Source of the DNA: Candidatus Margulisiibacteriota bacterium
GTDB taxonomy: Bacteria; Margulisbacteria; Riflemargulisbacteria; GWF2-39-127
Direction: 5' to 3'
Length of the DNA: 64,000 nt
Assembly (NCBI GenBank): GCA_003242895.1
Contig: QKMY01000062.1
Location: forward strand, 17,811-81,810
Shown: positions 1-9,071 of the stretch, in pieces
Numbering within the stretch: the stretch's first letter is position 1
How the letters are laid out: each line of letters starts with the position of its first letter
Notes under the pieces: model-generated
What the model was told of the DNA's origin: nothing
Database searches by the model: none
Seen by the model: only the letters and a program-made list of their open reading frames with translations
Made by a program: the position numbers and the translations under genes

Positions 1-271
1 ATCTCTCATTAAACCCGATGACATCTTTTATCATCTGTACCCGTTTTTGCTTTTTAAAAAAATTAATGGACGTCGTTATAGCTATCTTATAAAGCCAGGT
101 TTTTAAATAGTTCTGCCCATTTTCTTTATAAGCCGGGAGATACCGGTGAATTTTTACAAATATTTCTTGAAAAGCTTCTTCTCTATCCCACTTATTCTGA
201 AAATATTTACTCGTAATATTCCAGATAAACTCTTTATGTTCACTATATATTTCGTTAAAATGTTTTTCCAT
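1..271 (-). CDS. ECF-type RNA polymerase sigma factor, N-terminal part (cut by window edge)
   Basis: The reverse strand from an ATG at 271 stays open to the window edge for 90 codons. It reads as sigma-70 region 2: DREEAFQEIFVKIHRYLPAY followed by LKTWLYKIAITTSINFFKKQ, the core-binding and -10 recognition helices of extracytoplasmic-function sigma factors. Region 4 lies outside the window. No clear ribosome binding site precedes the ATG, so the start is tentative. A sigma-E-like sequence about 105 bases upstream suggests it may transcribe its own gene. Family assignment is good; the signal it answers to is unknown, and no anti-sigma gene is visible on this side. Confidence 0.8.
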   Translation of the reverse strand, partial: MEKHFNEIYSEHKEFIWNITSKYFQNKWDREEAFQEIFVKIHRYLPAYKENGQNYLKTWLYKIAITTSINFFKKQKRVQMIKDVIGFNER

Positions 272-376
272 TATACTCAATCATATGCACTTGCAAATTT
301 TGTATCTCTATTCTAATCCGCCCTGTCCAAATAGCCAATACCGTAAACGTTCCACCAAGGTCCATGGCTTATTCAT

Positions 377-405
377 TTAAACAGTTAATAAAATTAAAAA
401 GTTCC
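377..405 (-). promoter_or_regulatory. Candidate ECF-sigma promoter upstream of the sigma gene
   Basis: On the minus strand GGAACTT (399-405) is followed after 16 bases by GTTTAA (377-382). This differs by one base from the classical GGAACTT-N16-GTCTAA pattern of sigma-E type promoters. It points toward the sigma gene starting at 271, as expected for autoregulation. The similarity is seen; the function is inferred. Confidence 0.35.
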
Positions 406-498
406 CATACTTTTCAGCTAAGAAACTAAAATAGGCGGGTTTACACCACGTATAACTCCGGGAAGTATCTGCACCCCTGAACGTGAATTTTGAAAAAA

Positions 499-527
499 TT
501 GAAATAGTATTCTAGTATTGATATAAT
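499..527 (+). promoter_or_regulatory. Sigma-70 promoter of the Cache protein gene
   Basis: TTGAAA (499-504), a 17-base spacer and TATAAT (522-527) form a good housekeeping promoter about 120 bases before the ATG at 652. Just downstream, TACGT (535-539) and ACGTA (548-552) form a short inverted repeat that could be an operator. Nothing else was recognised between 272 and 651 apart from the ECF-like promoter. Confidence 0.6.
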
Positions 528-651
528 TGTAAAATACGTAAAAAACCACGTAGATATAAGTATTTTACTTTAGTTACTGGAGGTGATTTAGACTTAAAGG
601 TTATACGGTTATTAGGTTAAACTAATAAATTCATTAAAAGGAGCATTTAAA

Positions 652-1203
652 ATGAAAAAACCTAGCTTGATTATTTCAATGTTATTTACGATATCTATGA
701 TGTTTGTTGTATCTTTACCTATAATTGGTAATGCTGCTGAAGTAATAAGTCCTGAACTTGTTAAGAAGAAAGTTAATGAAGCTGTTAAATTACTGGAGAA
801 AAAGGGCCCGGCTGCTTATGCTGAGCTAAGAGACCTAAAAGGGAAATTTATTTTTGCCCAGGGAGAGGGTTATATTTGGGTTCAGTCATTTGAGGGTAAA
901 ATGGTTATGCATCCGTTAAAACCTGCACTAGAAGGCAAAGAACTTTTTGATATGAGAGATCCTGCTGGCAATGTTATATTTAAGGATTTTTATGAAATGG
1001 TAAATAAAAATGGCGAAGGCTGGGTCCCATATACTTGGCCAAAAAATGGGGAAAAAGCTGGCTCACCTAAAATCTCCTATTGTAAAATGGTCACTATGGA
1101 TGGAGAAAAATTTTTAGTAGCTTCAGGTTTATACGATGTATCTCCGGCTCAAATAAGAAAGAAATTTCCTAAAGATAAAGTAATGGTCAGAAATAAAAAA
1201 TAA
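652..1203 (+). CDS. Secreted single-Cache-domain protein
   Basis: A 183-residue protein with a signal peptide (basic start, hydrophobic stretch to about residue 26, likely cleavage after the NAA at 27-29). Residues about 70-155 carry the features of a Cache_2-type sensor: GYIWVQSFEGKMVMHP, then GKELFDMRDPAGN, GEGWVPYTWP and YCKMVTMDGEKFLVASGLY. These domains bind small ligands in the periplasm, usually as the sensor part of chemoreceptors or kinases. Here there is no transmembrane or signalling domain, so it may be a free periplasmic binding protein working with a receptor such as the one at 1696. A good AAAGGAG ribosome site precedes the ATG. Confidence 0.75.
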   Translation: MKKPSLIISMLFTISMMFVVSLPIIGNAAEVISPELVKKKVNEAVKLLEKKGPAAYAELRDLKGKFIFAQGEGYIWVQSFEGKMVMHPLKPALEGKELFDMRDPAGNVIFKDFYEMVNKNGEGWVPYTWPKNGEKAGSPKISYCKMVTMDGEKFLVASGLYDVSPAQIRKKFPKDKVMVRNKK

Positions 1204-1257
1204 AATACGAGTACAGATATTTTTAATGGGCACTAAAAGCACTTGAGGAAATAGAAA

Positions 1258-1323
1258 AGCTCCCCCCAATTTTTATAAAAGTGATTACTAACAATAGTCC
1301 TCTAATAAAAAATTGGGGGAGCT
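1258..1323. repeat. Inverted repeat with 32-base spacer (hairpin or mobile-element end remnant)
   Basis: AGCTCCCCCCAATTTTT (1258-1274) is matched by its reverse complement at about 1308-1323, with one extra C in the left arm. It lies 55 bases past the Cache gene and could end that transcript. Arms this long with a 32-base loop also resemble facing ends of a small mobile element. Confidence 0.5.
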
Positions 1324-1695
1324 CTAAATTCACTAAGTGATCTGGGGATTTCCAATAAAAAGAAAGCAAAAATTAATAATGAATAAACGAATTGTTAATA
1401 AAGTTAGCTTGAATGGTTTAAATCTTGATTCTATTGAAACTATTAGAACTTAAGCATTGAAATGGCGACGGAAGAAAGCTCAAAAAAATTATATTATAAT
1501 CAATTTATTTTTTCATGTTAGATAACATATTTAATTATATTAGAGGTTATATTTTAGAATTGAGAAAAAAAAACGGCGGAACCCATTGAAGGTATTTGCA
1601 ACTGGAAAATTTCTTATTTGATAATGATATTTTTTTGATATGCTTATACCTATCATGTTATTATAGCATTTCTATTAATAAAAAAGGGGAATTAA
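1324..1695. other. AT-rich intergenic stretch without a supported gene
   Basis: Between the inverted repeat and the chemoreceptor gene no reading frame of convincing length or family was found. The plus strand around 1390-1490 has short coding-like pieces broken by stops, perhaps a decayed element. The only signal named here is the weak promoter at 1635-1664. Confidence 0.4.
1635..1664 (+). promoter_or_regulatory. Possible promoter of the chemoreceptor gene
   Basis: TTGATA (1635-1640) and TATTAT (1659-1664) are separated by 18 bases and end 31 bases before the ATG at 1696. The gene then has a GGGGAATTAA ribosome site. Moderate match only. Confidence 0.4.
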
Positions 1696-3828
1696 ATGAT
1701 TAACGATCTTAGCTTGAAGAATAAAGTAATGGGTGGTTTTGTTTCCATAGCATTAATATCTGTATTTATAAGCGTTGTGTTTTTGATAGGTACAAGTCAG
1801 TCTAATTTTCTTGTTAATACTTTTTTTAAACAGGACATGCCTATTGTTAATAGTCTTTGGAATATGAATTTAATACAAGCTAAAACGATGGAGGACATAA
1901 GCGCACTGCTTAATCCGATGAAGTCTATTGACTCACGAAAGCAAATAGACATAAACATATTAAATAATTTAACCCTTTTAAATAAAGAAATAAAATCAAT
2001 AGAACAATTTAATGTAATGAAAGCACATAATGAGTGGAATGCTTTTATTTTAGCGCAGAAAAATTGGAGTGAAAGTATTAAATCCTTGCTTGAAATTGAG
2101 CAAGAATATGAAAATTTGAATATTGAAAATCCATACCAGCAGGAAATTGATGTCCTTGTAATTGGCGTTGATCAGGGAACTCAAGCTGTTGATGCTGAAA
2201 AAGCCATCAAATTGTTAAAGAAAATGGATCAACTGGTAAAAAGTCAAATTGACAAAAATAATGAAGATTTTTATAAGTCATTGCAGATTATTGTACAAAG
2301 TAATATTGAGAACGTAAAAAAATCTTCAAATAAAGTCATTCAAATGAATTCGATAGGAATGCTGGTAGCTTGTGTCGCAATATTTATTGCCATTTTATTT
2401 GCTGTTATTATAGCGCTTTACTTGTCTAAAGAAATGCGTAAACCTATAATATTAACAAATAATGTTTTAGTTGAAATTGCTAATGGTAATTTCGTTGTCG
2501 AGATAAATAATGGTGTTGGTGAGAATGCTGGCGCTTTAAGGAAAATGACTGAGAAATTAAGAGAAACAATTCGTCACGTACTTAATTCAACTACTGAAGT
2601 GCGTCAGGAATTTAAAAAACTGCAAATAGTGTCAAAAGACTCGATGAGTTCTGTTTCTCAAATTACTGTTGCAATAACGGATGTAGCGGCAGGATCATGT
2701 AAACAACTTAATGCTGTGAATAAAATCAAGAAGGAGCTAGATATCATAAAGCAAGAACTTCTGTTGGTATCTGGCGGAGCACAACGTCAGGTTGCAACAA
2801 CTAAAACAACGGCAGAAACCATTAGTCAAAACGACATAGAAATAAGTAATATTGCGAAGGTAACAAGACAACAATCTGTTGACATTGAAAACACAAAAAA
2901 AATAATCAATCAAATGAATAACGCAATTAATCAGGTTGCGGAGGATACATCGCATGTTGCTGCAAATTCCAACCAAACGGCTTCTGTTGCAAAAGAAGGT
3001 GAAATAATTGTATCTAATACTATTATTGCGATTGATAAAATTAAAGAAACAGTATTGCTAGCTGCGGAAAAAATTACTGAATTAGGGAAAAGTTCAGCAC
3101 AGATTGAAAGCATCATAGAAGTTATTGATGATATAGCAGGGCAGACTAATTTATTAGCTTTAAATGCTGCAATCGAAGCTGCGCGTGCCGGTGAACATGG
3201 TAGAGGATTCTCAGTTGTTGCTGATGAAGTTCGTAAGCTTGCGGAAAGGTCAGGGAAAGCGACGAAAGAAATAGCCACTTTGATCAAACAAATACAGCGG
3301 GATACAAATACCGCAGTTGAGTCAATGGCAAATGGGACCACAGAAGTGCAAACAGGTGCTAACCTGGGCCATCAGGCAAATATAGCACTTAAGAAAATCA
3401 TAGATGCTGTAAAGAATACCGTTATTCAGATCCAGAATATTTCTGCTGCTACTGAAGAAATGACGGCATCAAGCGAACAAGTTGTAAGTACTATGAATAA
3501 TCTTACCCACAACATCGAAATTAATAATAACTCGATGCAGGCTTTGACAAGTCGGTCAAAAGATGTTGTTAATGCGATATCTAATATACAATCAATTTCC
3601 GAAGATAATTTTCAAGCAACTGAAAGTATCAAGCAGCGATTTACTGATACGGCAGTTAATATTAATGAAATTGCAAAAATTTCTGAAGATAACTCAGCTT
3701 CAACTGAAGAGGTTTCTGGTTCAGCAGAAGAAGTCCTGGCAACAATTGAAACATTTTCAGGGAAAATTAGTGATCTAGAGCTTACAACCAGGACATTGGA
3801 AGATAAAGTCAGTGTTTTTACTATTTAG
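1696..3828 (+). CDS. Methyl-accepting chemotaxis protein with four-helix-bundle sensor
   Basis: A 710-residue chemoreceptor. It has a first membrane helix at about residues 12-32, a helical periplasmic region of about 185 residues that resembles a 4HB sensor (no Cache signature), and a second membrane helix at about 219-243. A HAMP linker follows, then a long cytoplasmic coiled coil. The hairpin tip near residues 478-515 reads [20 protein letters not shown] followed by [20 protein letters not shown], the CheA/CheW contact region. It should signal to the CheA encoded at 38.7-40.8 kb. No C-terminal CheR-docking pentapeptide is present. A GGGGAA ribosome site lies before the ATG. Confidence 0.93.
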   Translation: MINDLSLKNKVMGGFVSIALISVFISVVFLIGTSQSNFLVNTFFKQDMPIVNSLWNMNLIQAKTMEDISALLNPMKSIDSRKQIDINILNNLTLLNKEIKSIEQFNVMKAHNEWNAFILAQKNWSESIKSLLEIEQEYENLNIENPYQQEIDVLVIGVDQGTQAVDAEKAIKLLKKMDQLVKSQIDKNNEDFYKSLQIIVQSNIENVKKSSNKVIQMNSIGMLVACVAIFIAILFAVIIALYLSKEMRKPIILTNNVLVEIANGNFVVEINNGVGENAGALRKMTEKLRETIRHVLNSTTEVRQEFKKLQIVSKDSMSSVSQITVAITDVAAGSCKQLNAVNKIKKELDIIKQELLLVSGGAQRQVATTKTTAETISQNDIEISNIAKVTRQQSVDIENTKKIINQMNNAINQVAEDTSHVAANSNQTASVAKEGEIIVSNTIIAIDKIKETVLLAAEKITELGKSSAQIESIIEVIDDIAGQTNLLALNAAIEAARAGEHGRGFSVVADEVRKLAERSGKATKEIATLIKQIQRDTNTAVESMANGTTEVQTGANLGHQANIALKKIIDAVKNTVIQIQNISAATEEMTASSEQVVSTMNNLTHNIEINNNSMQALTSRSKDVVNAISNIQSISEDNFQATESIKQRFTDTAVNINEIAKISEDNSASTEEVSGSAEEVLATIETFSGKISDLELTTRTLEDKVSVFTI

Positions 3829-3869
3829 CAGCAATTGATAACTTCAGATGCCAGTTTCGCACCCCATCC

Positions 3870-3913
3870 AGCAAATGACTTACTTAGAGTTAGATTTAAG
3901 GAAGTCATTTGCT
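3870..3913. repeat. 12-base perfect inverted repeat at the end of the IS remnant
   Basis: AGCAAATGACTT (3870-3881) pairs perfectly with 3902-3913. It overlaps the last codons of the decayed transposase and could be a transcription or transposition signal at the element's end. Confidence 0.5.
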
Positions 3914-4080
3914 AACGGAACATTTCCTAACAACTCATGCGGTCTTTCGTTATTATATATATTGATCCAGTGTTATGTTCTTTCTCTCACCGCCGATAAT
4001 CTTTTAAACACATACACAAGTAGCTCTTCGCCTATTATACTCTCTGATTTGTCCAAGTTGACGTTTCCGTTAACCAAATC
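3880..4080 (-). pseudogene. Remnant of an IS3-family transposase (OrfB C-terminus)
   Basis: Reading the minus strand from about 4080 down to a TAA at 3880-3882 gives a typical IS3-family OrfB ending. A block like GEELLVYVFKRLSAVRE is followed by WINIYNNERPHELLGNVPL. The YNNERPH motif is the hallmark of the end of the DDE integrase domain. The frame is broken by an in-frame TAA just before the WINIYNN block, and most of the gene is missing, so it cannot be active. It marks a past insertion between the chemoreceptor and the ABC exporter cluster. No second inverted terminal repeat or target duplication was identified. Confidence 0.75.
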
Positions 4081-4239
4081 ATACAGCCTGGGTTAAGCCA
4101 ACAACTACCAAGCCGGCACAATCACATTTACCTAATATAACAATACTATGAATTAAATTATTTTTTGATATAATCAATACTGGCATCATAGCTTATGCCA
4201 AAATAGTAAATGCATATAATATAGAAACAAGGAAAATGC

Positions 4240-5193
4240 ATGATACGTGTAGAAAATTTAACGAAAAATTATGGCAAGTCCAGAGGCGTCTCAGACATAT
4301 CCTTCACTGTAAACAAAGGTGAAGTTGTTGGATTCCTTGGCCCTAACGGAGCCGGTAAAACAACCACAATGAAAATACTCACCGGATATTTTGCCCAAAC
4401 ACATGGAAAAGCTTACATTGCAGGAATTGACGTACTCAAAGATCCGCTGGGAGTAAAAAGGCAAACCGGATATTTGCCGGAAAACACACCTCTTTACCAA
4501 GACATGGGAGTCATCGAATACCTCAAGTTCATTGCACAACTACGCCAAATCCACCCTTCAAAAATCAGAGAACATCTGGCAAAAGTTATTGAAGATTGCG
4601 GTCTGAAAGAAGTTTTGCACAAAGATATTTACGAGCTGTCAAAAGGATACAGGCAAAGGGTTGGAATAGCTCAGGCGCTCATCCACGAACCTGCAATCCT
4701 GATCCTCGACGAACCCACAAGCGGACTTGATCCGAGCCAGATAATAGATATCCGTAATCTAATAAAAAAACTAGGACAGGAAAAAACAATCATCTTGAGT
4801 ACGCACATACTCCCGGAAGTCTCAGCCACTTGCAACAGGATCATCATTATCAATAATGGCAAAATCGTAGCCTCCGGCACACCCAAAGAGTTATCGAAAA
4901 GCCAATCAAGTGGTACAATAATAAAGTTAACCTTTAAAGGAGATTTTCATTATTTCTCAAAATTACTCAAGAAAAAGTATGGTTATGACATTGTCATTGA
5001 ACAAAAAAAGTACAAATCCTCGGGCTGGCTTAGATTAACAATCCAATTATCGCAAGAGAGTGTTAATTCGGAGGAAATATTCTCTATAGTCGCCCAGAAC
5101 AAGTGGCTGTTATCGGAATTAAAAGCGCAAGAGCTTACGCTCGAAGATATTTTTCTTAACATAACAACACAGGAGAACCAAGAGGTCCAATGA
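4240..5193 (+). CDS. ABC transporter ATP-binding protein, GldA-like
   Basis: A 317-residue ABC ATPase: Walker A GPNGAGKT (34-41), signature LSKGYRQR (133-140), Walker B ILILDEP (153-159), switch histidine in STHI (189). The C-terminal 100 residues are the extra domain common in exporters of the ABC-2 class. It energises the permease encoded next, with which it overlaps by 4 bases (ATGA). With the auxiliary and DUF4340 proteins downstream this is the four-gene set related to gliding-motility GldA/GldF/GldG, which in many non-gliding bacteria has no known substrate. A TATAAT at 4215-4220 and an AAGGA ribosome site precede the ATG. Confidence 0.92.
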   Translation: MIRVENLTKNYGKSRGVSDISFTVNKGEVVGFLGPNGAGKTTTMKILTGYFAQTHGKAYIAGIDVLKDPLGVKRQTGYLPENTPLYQDMGVIEYLKFIAQLRQIHPSKIREHLAKVIEDCGLKEVLHKDIYELSKGYRQRVGIAQALIHEPAILILDEPTSGLDPSQIIDIRNLIKKLGQEKTIILSTHILPEVSATCNRIIIINNGKIVASGTPKELSKSQSSGTIIKLTFKGDFHYFSKLLKKKYGYDIVIEQKKYKSSGWLRLTIQLSQESVNSEEIFSIVAQNKWLLSELKAQELTLEDIFLNITTQENQEVQ

Positions 5194-5906
5194 AAATAAT
5201 CTGGATAATATTTAAAAAGGAATTCACCTCCTATTTCACATCTCCGATAGCCTACATTTACATCTCTATATTCACGCTGTTTACCGGATGGTTTTTCTTT
5301 CGCGGCTTCTTTTTATACGGACAAGCAACAATGCGGGAATTTTTCTCTCTGTTGCCCTGGATATTTTTATTTTTTATCCCGGCAGTAACAATGAGGACCT
5401 GGTCAGAAGAAAAAAAAATGGATACGATCGAGATACTATTAACCTTACCAGTTAAGGATTACCAGGTAATCATGGGAAAATACTTTGCAAGCCTCCTGTT
5501 GGTAACGATAGCGATATTCTTAACACTTCCTCTTTATCTTGTCGTTTCACTGCTCGGCAGTCCGGACCATGGGGTTATTGTCTGCGGCTATCTTGGCAGC
5601 GTCTTACTCGGTGCGGCGTATTTATCCATCGGGTCGTTTGTCTCCAGTCTCAGTGAAAACCAGATTGTTGCGTTTATTCTTGGCGTAACGTTATCCTTTA
5701 TTCTTTTTATCTTAGGAGAGAACATCGTATTATATTCTTTACCATATTCGGTCTCAACAGTCCTTCACTATCTGGGTCTAGGGTCTCATTTCGAAAGCAT
5801 CAGCCGGGGGGTCCTTGATAGCAGAGATATCGTTTATTATATCTCTATAATTTTCTTTTTTATTTATTTAAATATGCAGTCACTGGAAAAACGTAAATGG
5901 CAATAA
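5190..5906 (+). CDS. ABC-2 type permease, GldF-like
   Basis: A 238-residue integral membrane protein with about six hydrophobic helices. After the amino-terminal KEFTSYFTSPIAYIYISIF it carries TMRTWSEEKKMDTIEILLTLPV, a typical ABC-2 permease signature before the second helix pair. It forms the membrane channel partner of the ATPase at 4240-5193, whose stop codon it overlaps. It in turn overlaps the next gene by 10 bases, so the set is translationally coupled. Substrate is unknown. Confidence 0.88.
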   Translation: MKIIWIIFKKEFTSYFTSPIAYIYISIFTLFTGWFFFRGFFLYGQATMREFFSLLPWIFLFFIPAVTMRTWSEEKKMDTIEILLTLPVKDYQVIMGKYFASLLLVTIAIFLTLPLYLVVSLLGSPDHGVIVCGYLGSVLLGAAYLSIGSFVSSLSENQIVAFILGVTLSFILFILGENIVLYSLPYSVSTVLHYLGLGSHFESISRGVLDSRDIVYYISIIFFFIYLNMQSLEKRKWQ

Positions 5907-7462
5907 TACTTGATCGCCTAAAAAAATATAAACCATCTGTTACGACAATCATTTATTCAAAAATATTGTTAGTATCGACAATCCTTATCTTACTCAATGT
6001 TATCTCCTCAAAAATTTTCTTTCGCGCTGATCTGACAGAAAACAATATTTACACTATCTCAGCCTCAACAAAAAAAATTCTCACCAATCTTGATGACGTC
6101 ATTTCGGTTAATGTTTATTTCTCTAAAGAATTGCCGGCTTCGTTTGTTAACTTAAAACGACAAGTCACGGATATAATGGAAGAATACAGGATATGTTCGA
6201 ACAACAAAATCAAATATCAATTTATCGATCCGGCAGAAGATCCGGAAACAACGTCCAAAGCGCAAAAAATCGGCATACCTGAAATACAGATGAATGTCAT
6301 CGAAAAAGACAAACGCGAAGTAAAGATGGGATATCTTGGTCTTGCGCTATTCTATGAAGACAAAACTGAAGTTATCCCGGTTATCCAGAATACAGTCAAT
6401 CTCGAGTATGATTTGACAAGCCTTATACTGAAAATAACCAGAAAAAGCAATTTTACCATCGCATATCTCAGCGGAAGCGGCGAACGAAACCTGAGCAGCG
6501 AATATCGCCTTTTAAATGAAGGTCTATCTAAGCAATACAATATAAAGGAAGTAAGCATTGCAAAAGGACAACGTTTCCCCCAGAACGCCATGGCCTTAAT
6601 TGTGGCTGGCCCTGAAAACACCTCTGAAGAAGAAAAATACGCAATCGACCAGTTCATTATGCAAGGGAAAAAAGCAATTTTCCTTATTGACACCCTTAGA
6701 ATAGAAAACCTTAATGCAGCCACAAAAAATACAAATATTGCGGAACTGCTCGACAATTACGGAGTAAAAATAAAGACCAACCTTGTTCTCGACAAAAGCA
6801 ATACAAGCGTAGCCTTCAACAGCGGATTCATAACCTTCTCCATCCCCTACCCGCTCTGGCCAAAGCTCATAAACAGCAATTTCGACAAAGAAAATCCAAT
6901 TACATCCAGGCTTGATAGCATCGTTCTTCCCTGGGCAAGCTCCTTAATTGACAAAAAATCTCCGGGAATATCCTTCACTCCTTTACTATCCACAACGGAA
7001 AAAGCCTGGACCCAGGACAAAGATTTCGACCTGAACCCCCAACAGGAATTCCTCTACCAAAACACCGGCAAGCACACAATTGGAGCGATCCTCAAAGGCC
7101 GCTTCCACAGTTTTTACAAGAACAGGCCAGACGCAAAACAGCTTAGTCCTCAGACAAGTATTATTGTCGTCGGTGATTCCGACTTCTTACTCGATGATAT
7201 AGCCAGGAGATTTTCCGGCAACCTTAACTTTCTTATGAATGCAGTAGATTTTATTGCTATCGGAGATGACCTCATCTCAATAAGGGCAAAAAACATCAAA
7301 GATAAGCCGCTCAGTGACATTAACAACAAAATAAAAGTACTCATAAAATTTATTGCAACGTCAACCGGCACCCTCATTATAATGGTTGTCGGTTACTTCA
7401 GGTATAATTTGAGAAAAAAATTCAAACAGAGAATCTCATCTGAACAAAATTCAATCTCATAG
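5897..7462 (+). CDS. GldG-like ABC transporter auxiliary protein
   Basis: A 521-residue protein with a membrane helix at about residues 18-42, a large extracytoplasmic part and a second helix near 475-497, ending in a short basic tail. The early segment FFRADLTENNIYTISASTKKIL is characteristic of the GldG / ABC_transp_aux family. The extracytoplasmic part contains a Rossmann-like module (ALIVAGPENTSEEEKYAIDQF, then KKAIFLIDTL). It is thought to work with the permease; its biochemical role is not established. The start overlaps the permease gene by 10 bases. Confidence 0.85.
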   Translation: MAIILDRLKKYKPSVTTIIYSKILLVSTILILLNVISSKIFFRADLTENNIYTISASTKKILTNLDDVISVNVYFSKELPASFVNLKRQVTDIMEEYRICSNNKIKYQFIDPAEDPETTSKAQKIGIPEIQMNVIEKDKREVKMGYLGLALFYEDKTEVIPVIQNTVNLEYDLTSLILKITRKSNFTIAYLSGSGERNLSSEYRLLNEGLSKQYNIKEVSIAKGQRFPQNAMALIVAGPENTSEEEKYAIDQFIMQGKKAIFLIDTLRIENLNAATKNTNIAELLDNYGVKIKTNLVLDKSNTSVAFNSGFITFSIPYPLWPKLINSNFDKENPITSRLDSIVLPWASSLIDKKSPGISFTPLLSTTEKAWTQDKDFDLNPQQEFLYQNTGKHTIGAILKGRFHSFYKNRPDAKQLSPQTSIIVVGDSDFLLDDIARRFSGNLNFLMNAVDFIAIGDDLISIRAKNIKDKPLSDINNKIKVLIKFIATSTGTLIIMVVGYFRYNLRKKFKQRISSEQNSIS

Positions 7463-7534
7463 GAATATTTCGTTCGGGACAAAAGCTTCATCGGAAAGTT
7501 TTTCTTAGTACTCTCGACAATATTCTCGATTGAT

Positions 7535-7586
7535 GGTACCTTTTGAATAATCAGCACTTTAATGTGTTAGCAACAAAAAAGGTACC
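7535..7586. repeat. Inverted repeat GGTACCTTTT / AAAAGGTACC before the DUF4340 gene
   Basis: GGTACCTTTT (7535-7544) pairs perfectly with 7577-7586 across a 32-base spacer. The right arm ends only 10 bases before the ATG at 7597, where no ribosome site is visible. A hairpin or an operator are both possible. Confidence 0.5.
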
Positions 7587-7596
7587 GTAGCCTAGC

Positions 7597-8505
7597 ATGA
7601 AAAAATACTATATTAAATTATTTCTCGCAATTATCGTTCTCGCAATTATTGCAATTATTGTATCAAAACCTCTTTATACATCGCGCAAAGCTGATACGGC
7701 ATCGAACAGCCAATTAGAGATTAAGGCACAAGAAGAAATCAAAATACGAAAAGGCTCCACATCACTCTATCTCATCAAAGCAAAAGAACACGTGTGGGAA
7801 ACCAACGACGAAGATGCCTTAAAAATCAATATGACCATGCTTAATAAACTCATGAAAACAATTAACGGATTCAAGTATCATGAGATTATCTCAGAAAATC
7901 CTCAAAAATATGAATACTTTAACGTCACTGACGAAACTGCTTTTGTTTTCTGTACCTTCAAACATTCCCAATTAACCAGCAAGTTTTATATTGGAAAACA
8001 TAACCCGCAGTACAATTCAACATTCATAAGGAAAGAAAAACAGCCTCAAGTCTTTCAGGAAAATGGAGAACTGGCTGATTCATTCCAGCCTGAACGCCAA
8101 CGATGGATCGAGAACACAATACCCCTAATTGATGAACCCTCGATAAACAGAATTACCATAAAATTCCCTGACAAGAAAATAGTATACGAAAAAACCACCA
8201 GCAACAACTGGCTGGCGGAAAACCACAAATCATATACGAAACAAGCAACTAAGCTACTCGAAACATTTCACAATTTAGTTGTAGAAAAACAAGTTCCCAG
8301 GAAAGAAATAAAAAAAATGCTTCCGAAACACGAAACATATTCGATAGATTTCGGGCAGACCAATCAAAAAAGCACCACCTATATGATTTATCTTCTTGAT
8401 GATTATGGAGTTTACCTAAAAGACCAGAAAGAATCATATATATATAAGGTCGACAAGCAGGCTATTTACCCCATCAGTTCCTCCAATTATTACGAGGGTC
8501 TATGA
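7597..8505 (+). CDS. DUF4340-containing membrane-anchored protein
   Basis: A 302-residue protein with one N-terminal membrane helix (about residues 7-24) and an extracytoplasmic remainder. Features such as LEIKAQEEIKIRKGSTSLYL, ENPQKYEYFNVTDETAFVF and SKFYIGKHNPQYNSTFIR match the DUF4340 family, which often follows GldG-like genes. It is separated from the preceding gene by 134 bases that contain a perfect 10-base inverted repeat, and there is no recognisable ribosome site before the ATG, unlike its neighbours. Function unknown. Confidence 0.75.
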   Translation: MKKYYIKLFLAIIVLAIIAIIVSKPLYTSRKADTASNSQLEIKAQEEIKIRKGSTSLYLIKAKEHVWETNDEDALKINMTMLNKLMKTINGFKYHEIISENPQKYEYFNVTDETAFVFCTFKHSQLTSKFYIGKHNPQYNSTFIRKEKQPQVFQENGELADSFQPERQRWIENTIPLIDEPSINRITIKFPDKKIVYEKTTSNNWLAENHKSYTKQATKLLETFHNLVVEKQVPRKEIKKMLPKHETYSIDFGQTNQKSTTYMIYLLDDYGVYLKDQKESYIYKVDKQAIYPISSSNYYEGL

Positions 8506-8751
8506 CAAATAATGAGAGCTTCATGGTAGCATTGTGATGCCCGGCAAAAAGTTATCCCGGGTAAAACACTCGTCCCCTAATTTCCTTTCAAAAGAAAATA
8601 AACTGATGCTTTTTCTTGACCGGTATATTATTACTATGTTACCCTATTATTAATCGTTGATTATTTCTTGCTGGAATATGCTGGGCCTCAACAAGCTCCT
8701 GCTCGGCAAAAGTATAAAACATCCGCAATCAACAACAAAATGGTGGAATAA

Positions 8752-8943
8752 ATGTTAATTCTCGTTGGTTTATTATCGCTTATCGCTATAGGAATCGGAA
8801 CAATGCTCATTAATCTCTCAGAAGGGGATAATACAGTAAGTATGGTCTCATTCTGGGTTGGCATATTAGTTGTCATCGGAAGTCTTTACTTTGTAGTCCT
8901 TACCCTCATAAACCCTTCTGTCATCACAGGAACTGCTCTTTAA
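8752..8943 (+). CDS. Small two-helix membrane protein, unknown
   Basis: A 63-residue protein made almost entirely of two hydrophobic helices (about residues 1-19 and 31-53) joined by a short acidic loop, NLSEGDNTVS. A weak GGTGG lies before the ATG. I do not recognise a family. The 246 bases upstream hold no other supported gene; a short GC-rich hairpin (CCCGG/CCGGG near 8540-8565) is the only structure seen. Could be real or chance, since hydrophobic short frames arise easily in AT-rich DNA. Confidence 0.45.
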   Translation: MLILVGLLSLIAIGIGTMLINLSEGDNTVSMVSFWVGILVVIGSLYFVVLTLINPSVITGTAL

Positions 8944-9071
8944 ATATTTTTTTGGCATTTTATTAACGTCAAATAATAATACGGTCCAATTATTAACTAT
9001 AATTTTTAATAAATTTAGGCTATACTTTATGCGAAAATACAATTGATTGATTTTGAAAGGATATGAAAACT

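Noticed and set aside
2931..3341. 136-residue frame antisense to the chemoreceptor tip (similarly 62694-63077)
   Set aside because: Antisense frames over the Ala/Glu-rich receptor signalling region are a composition effect; the same one appears in both receptors.
3848..4096. 82-residue plus-strand frame
   Set aside because: It is opposite the IS3 transposase remnant, which explains the sequence better.
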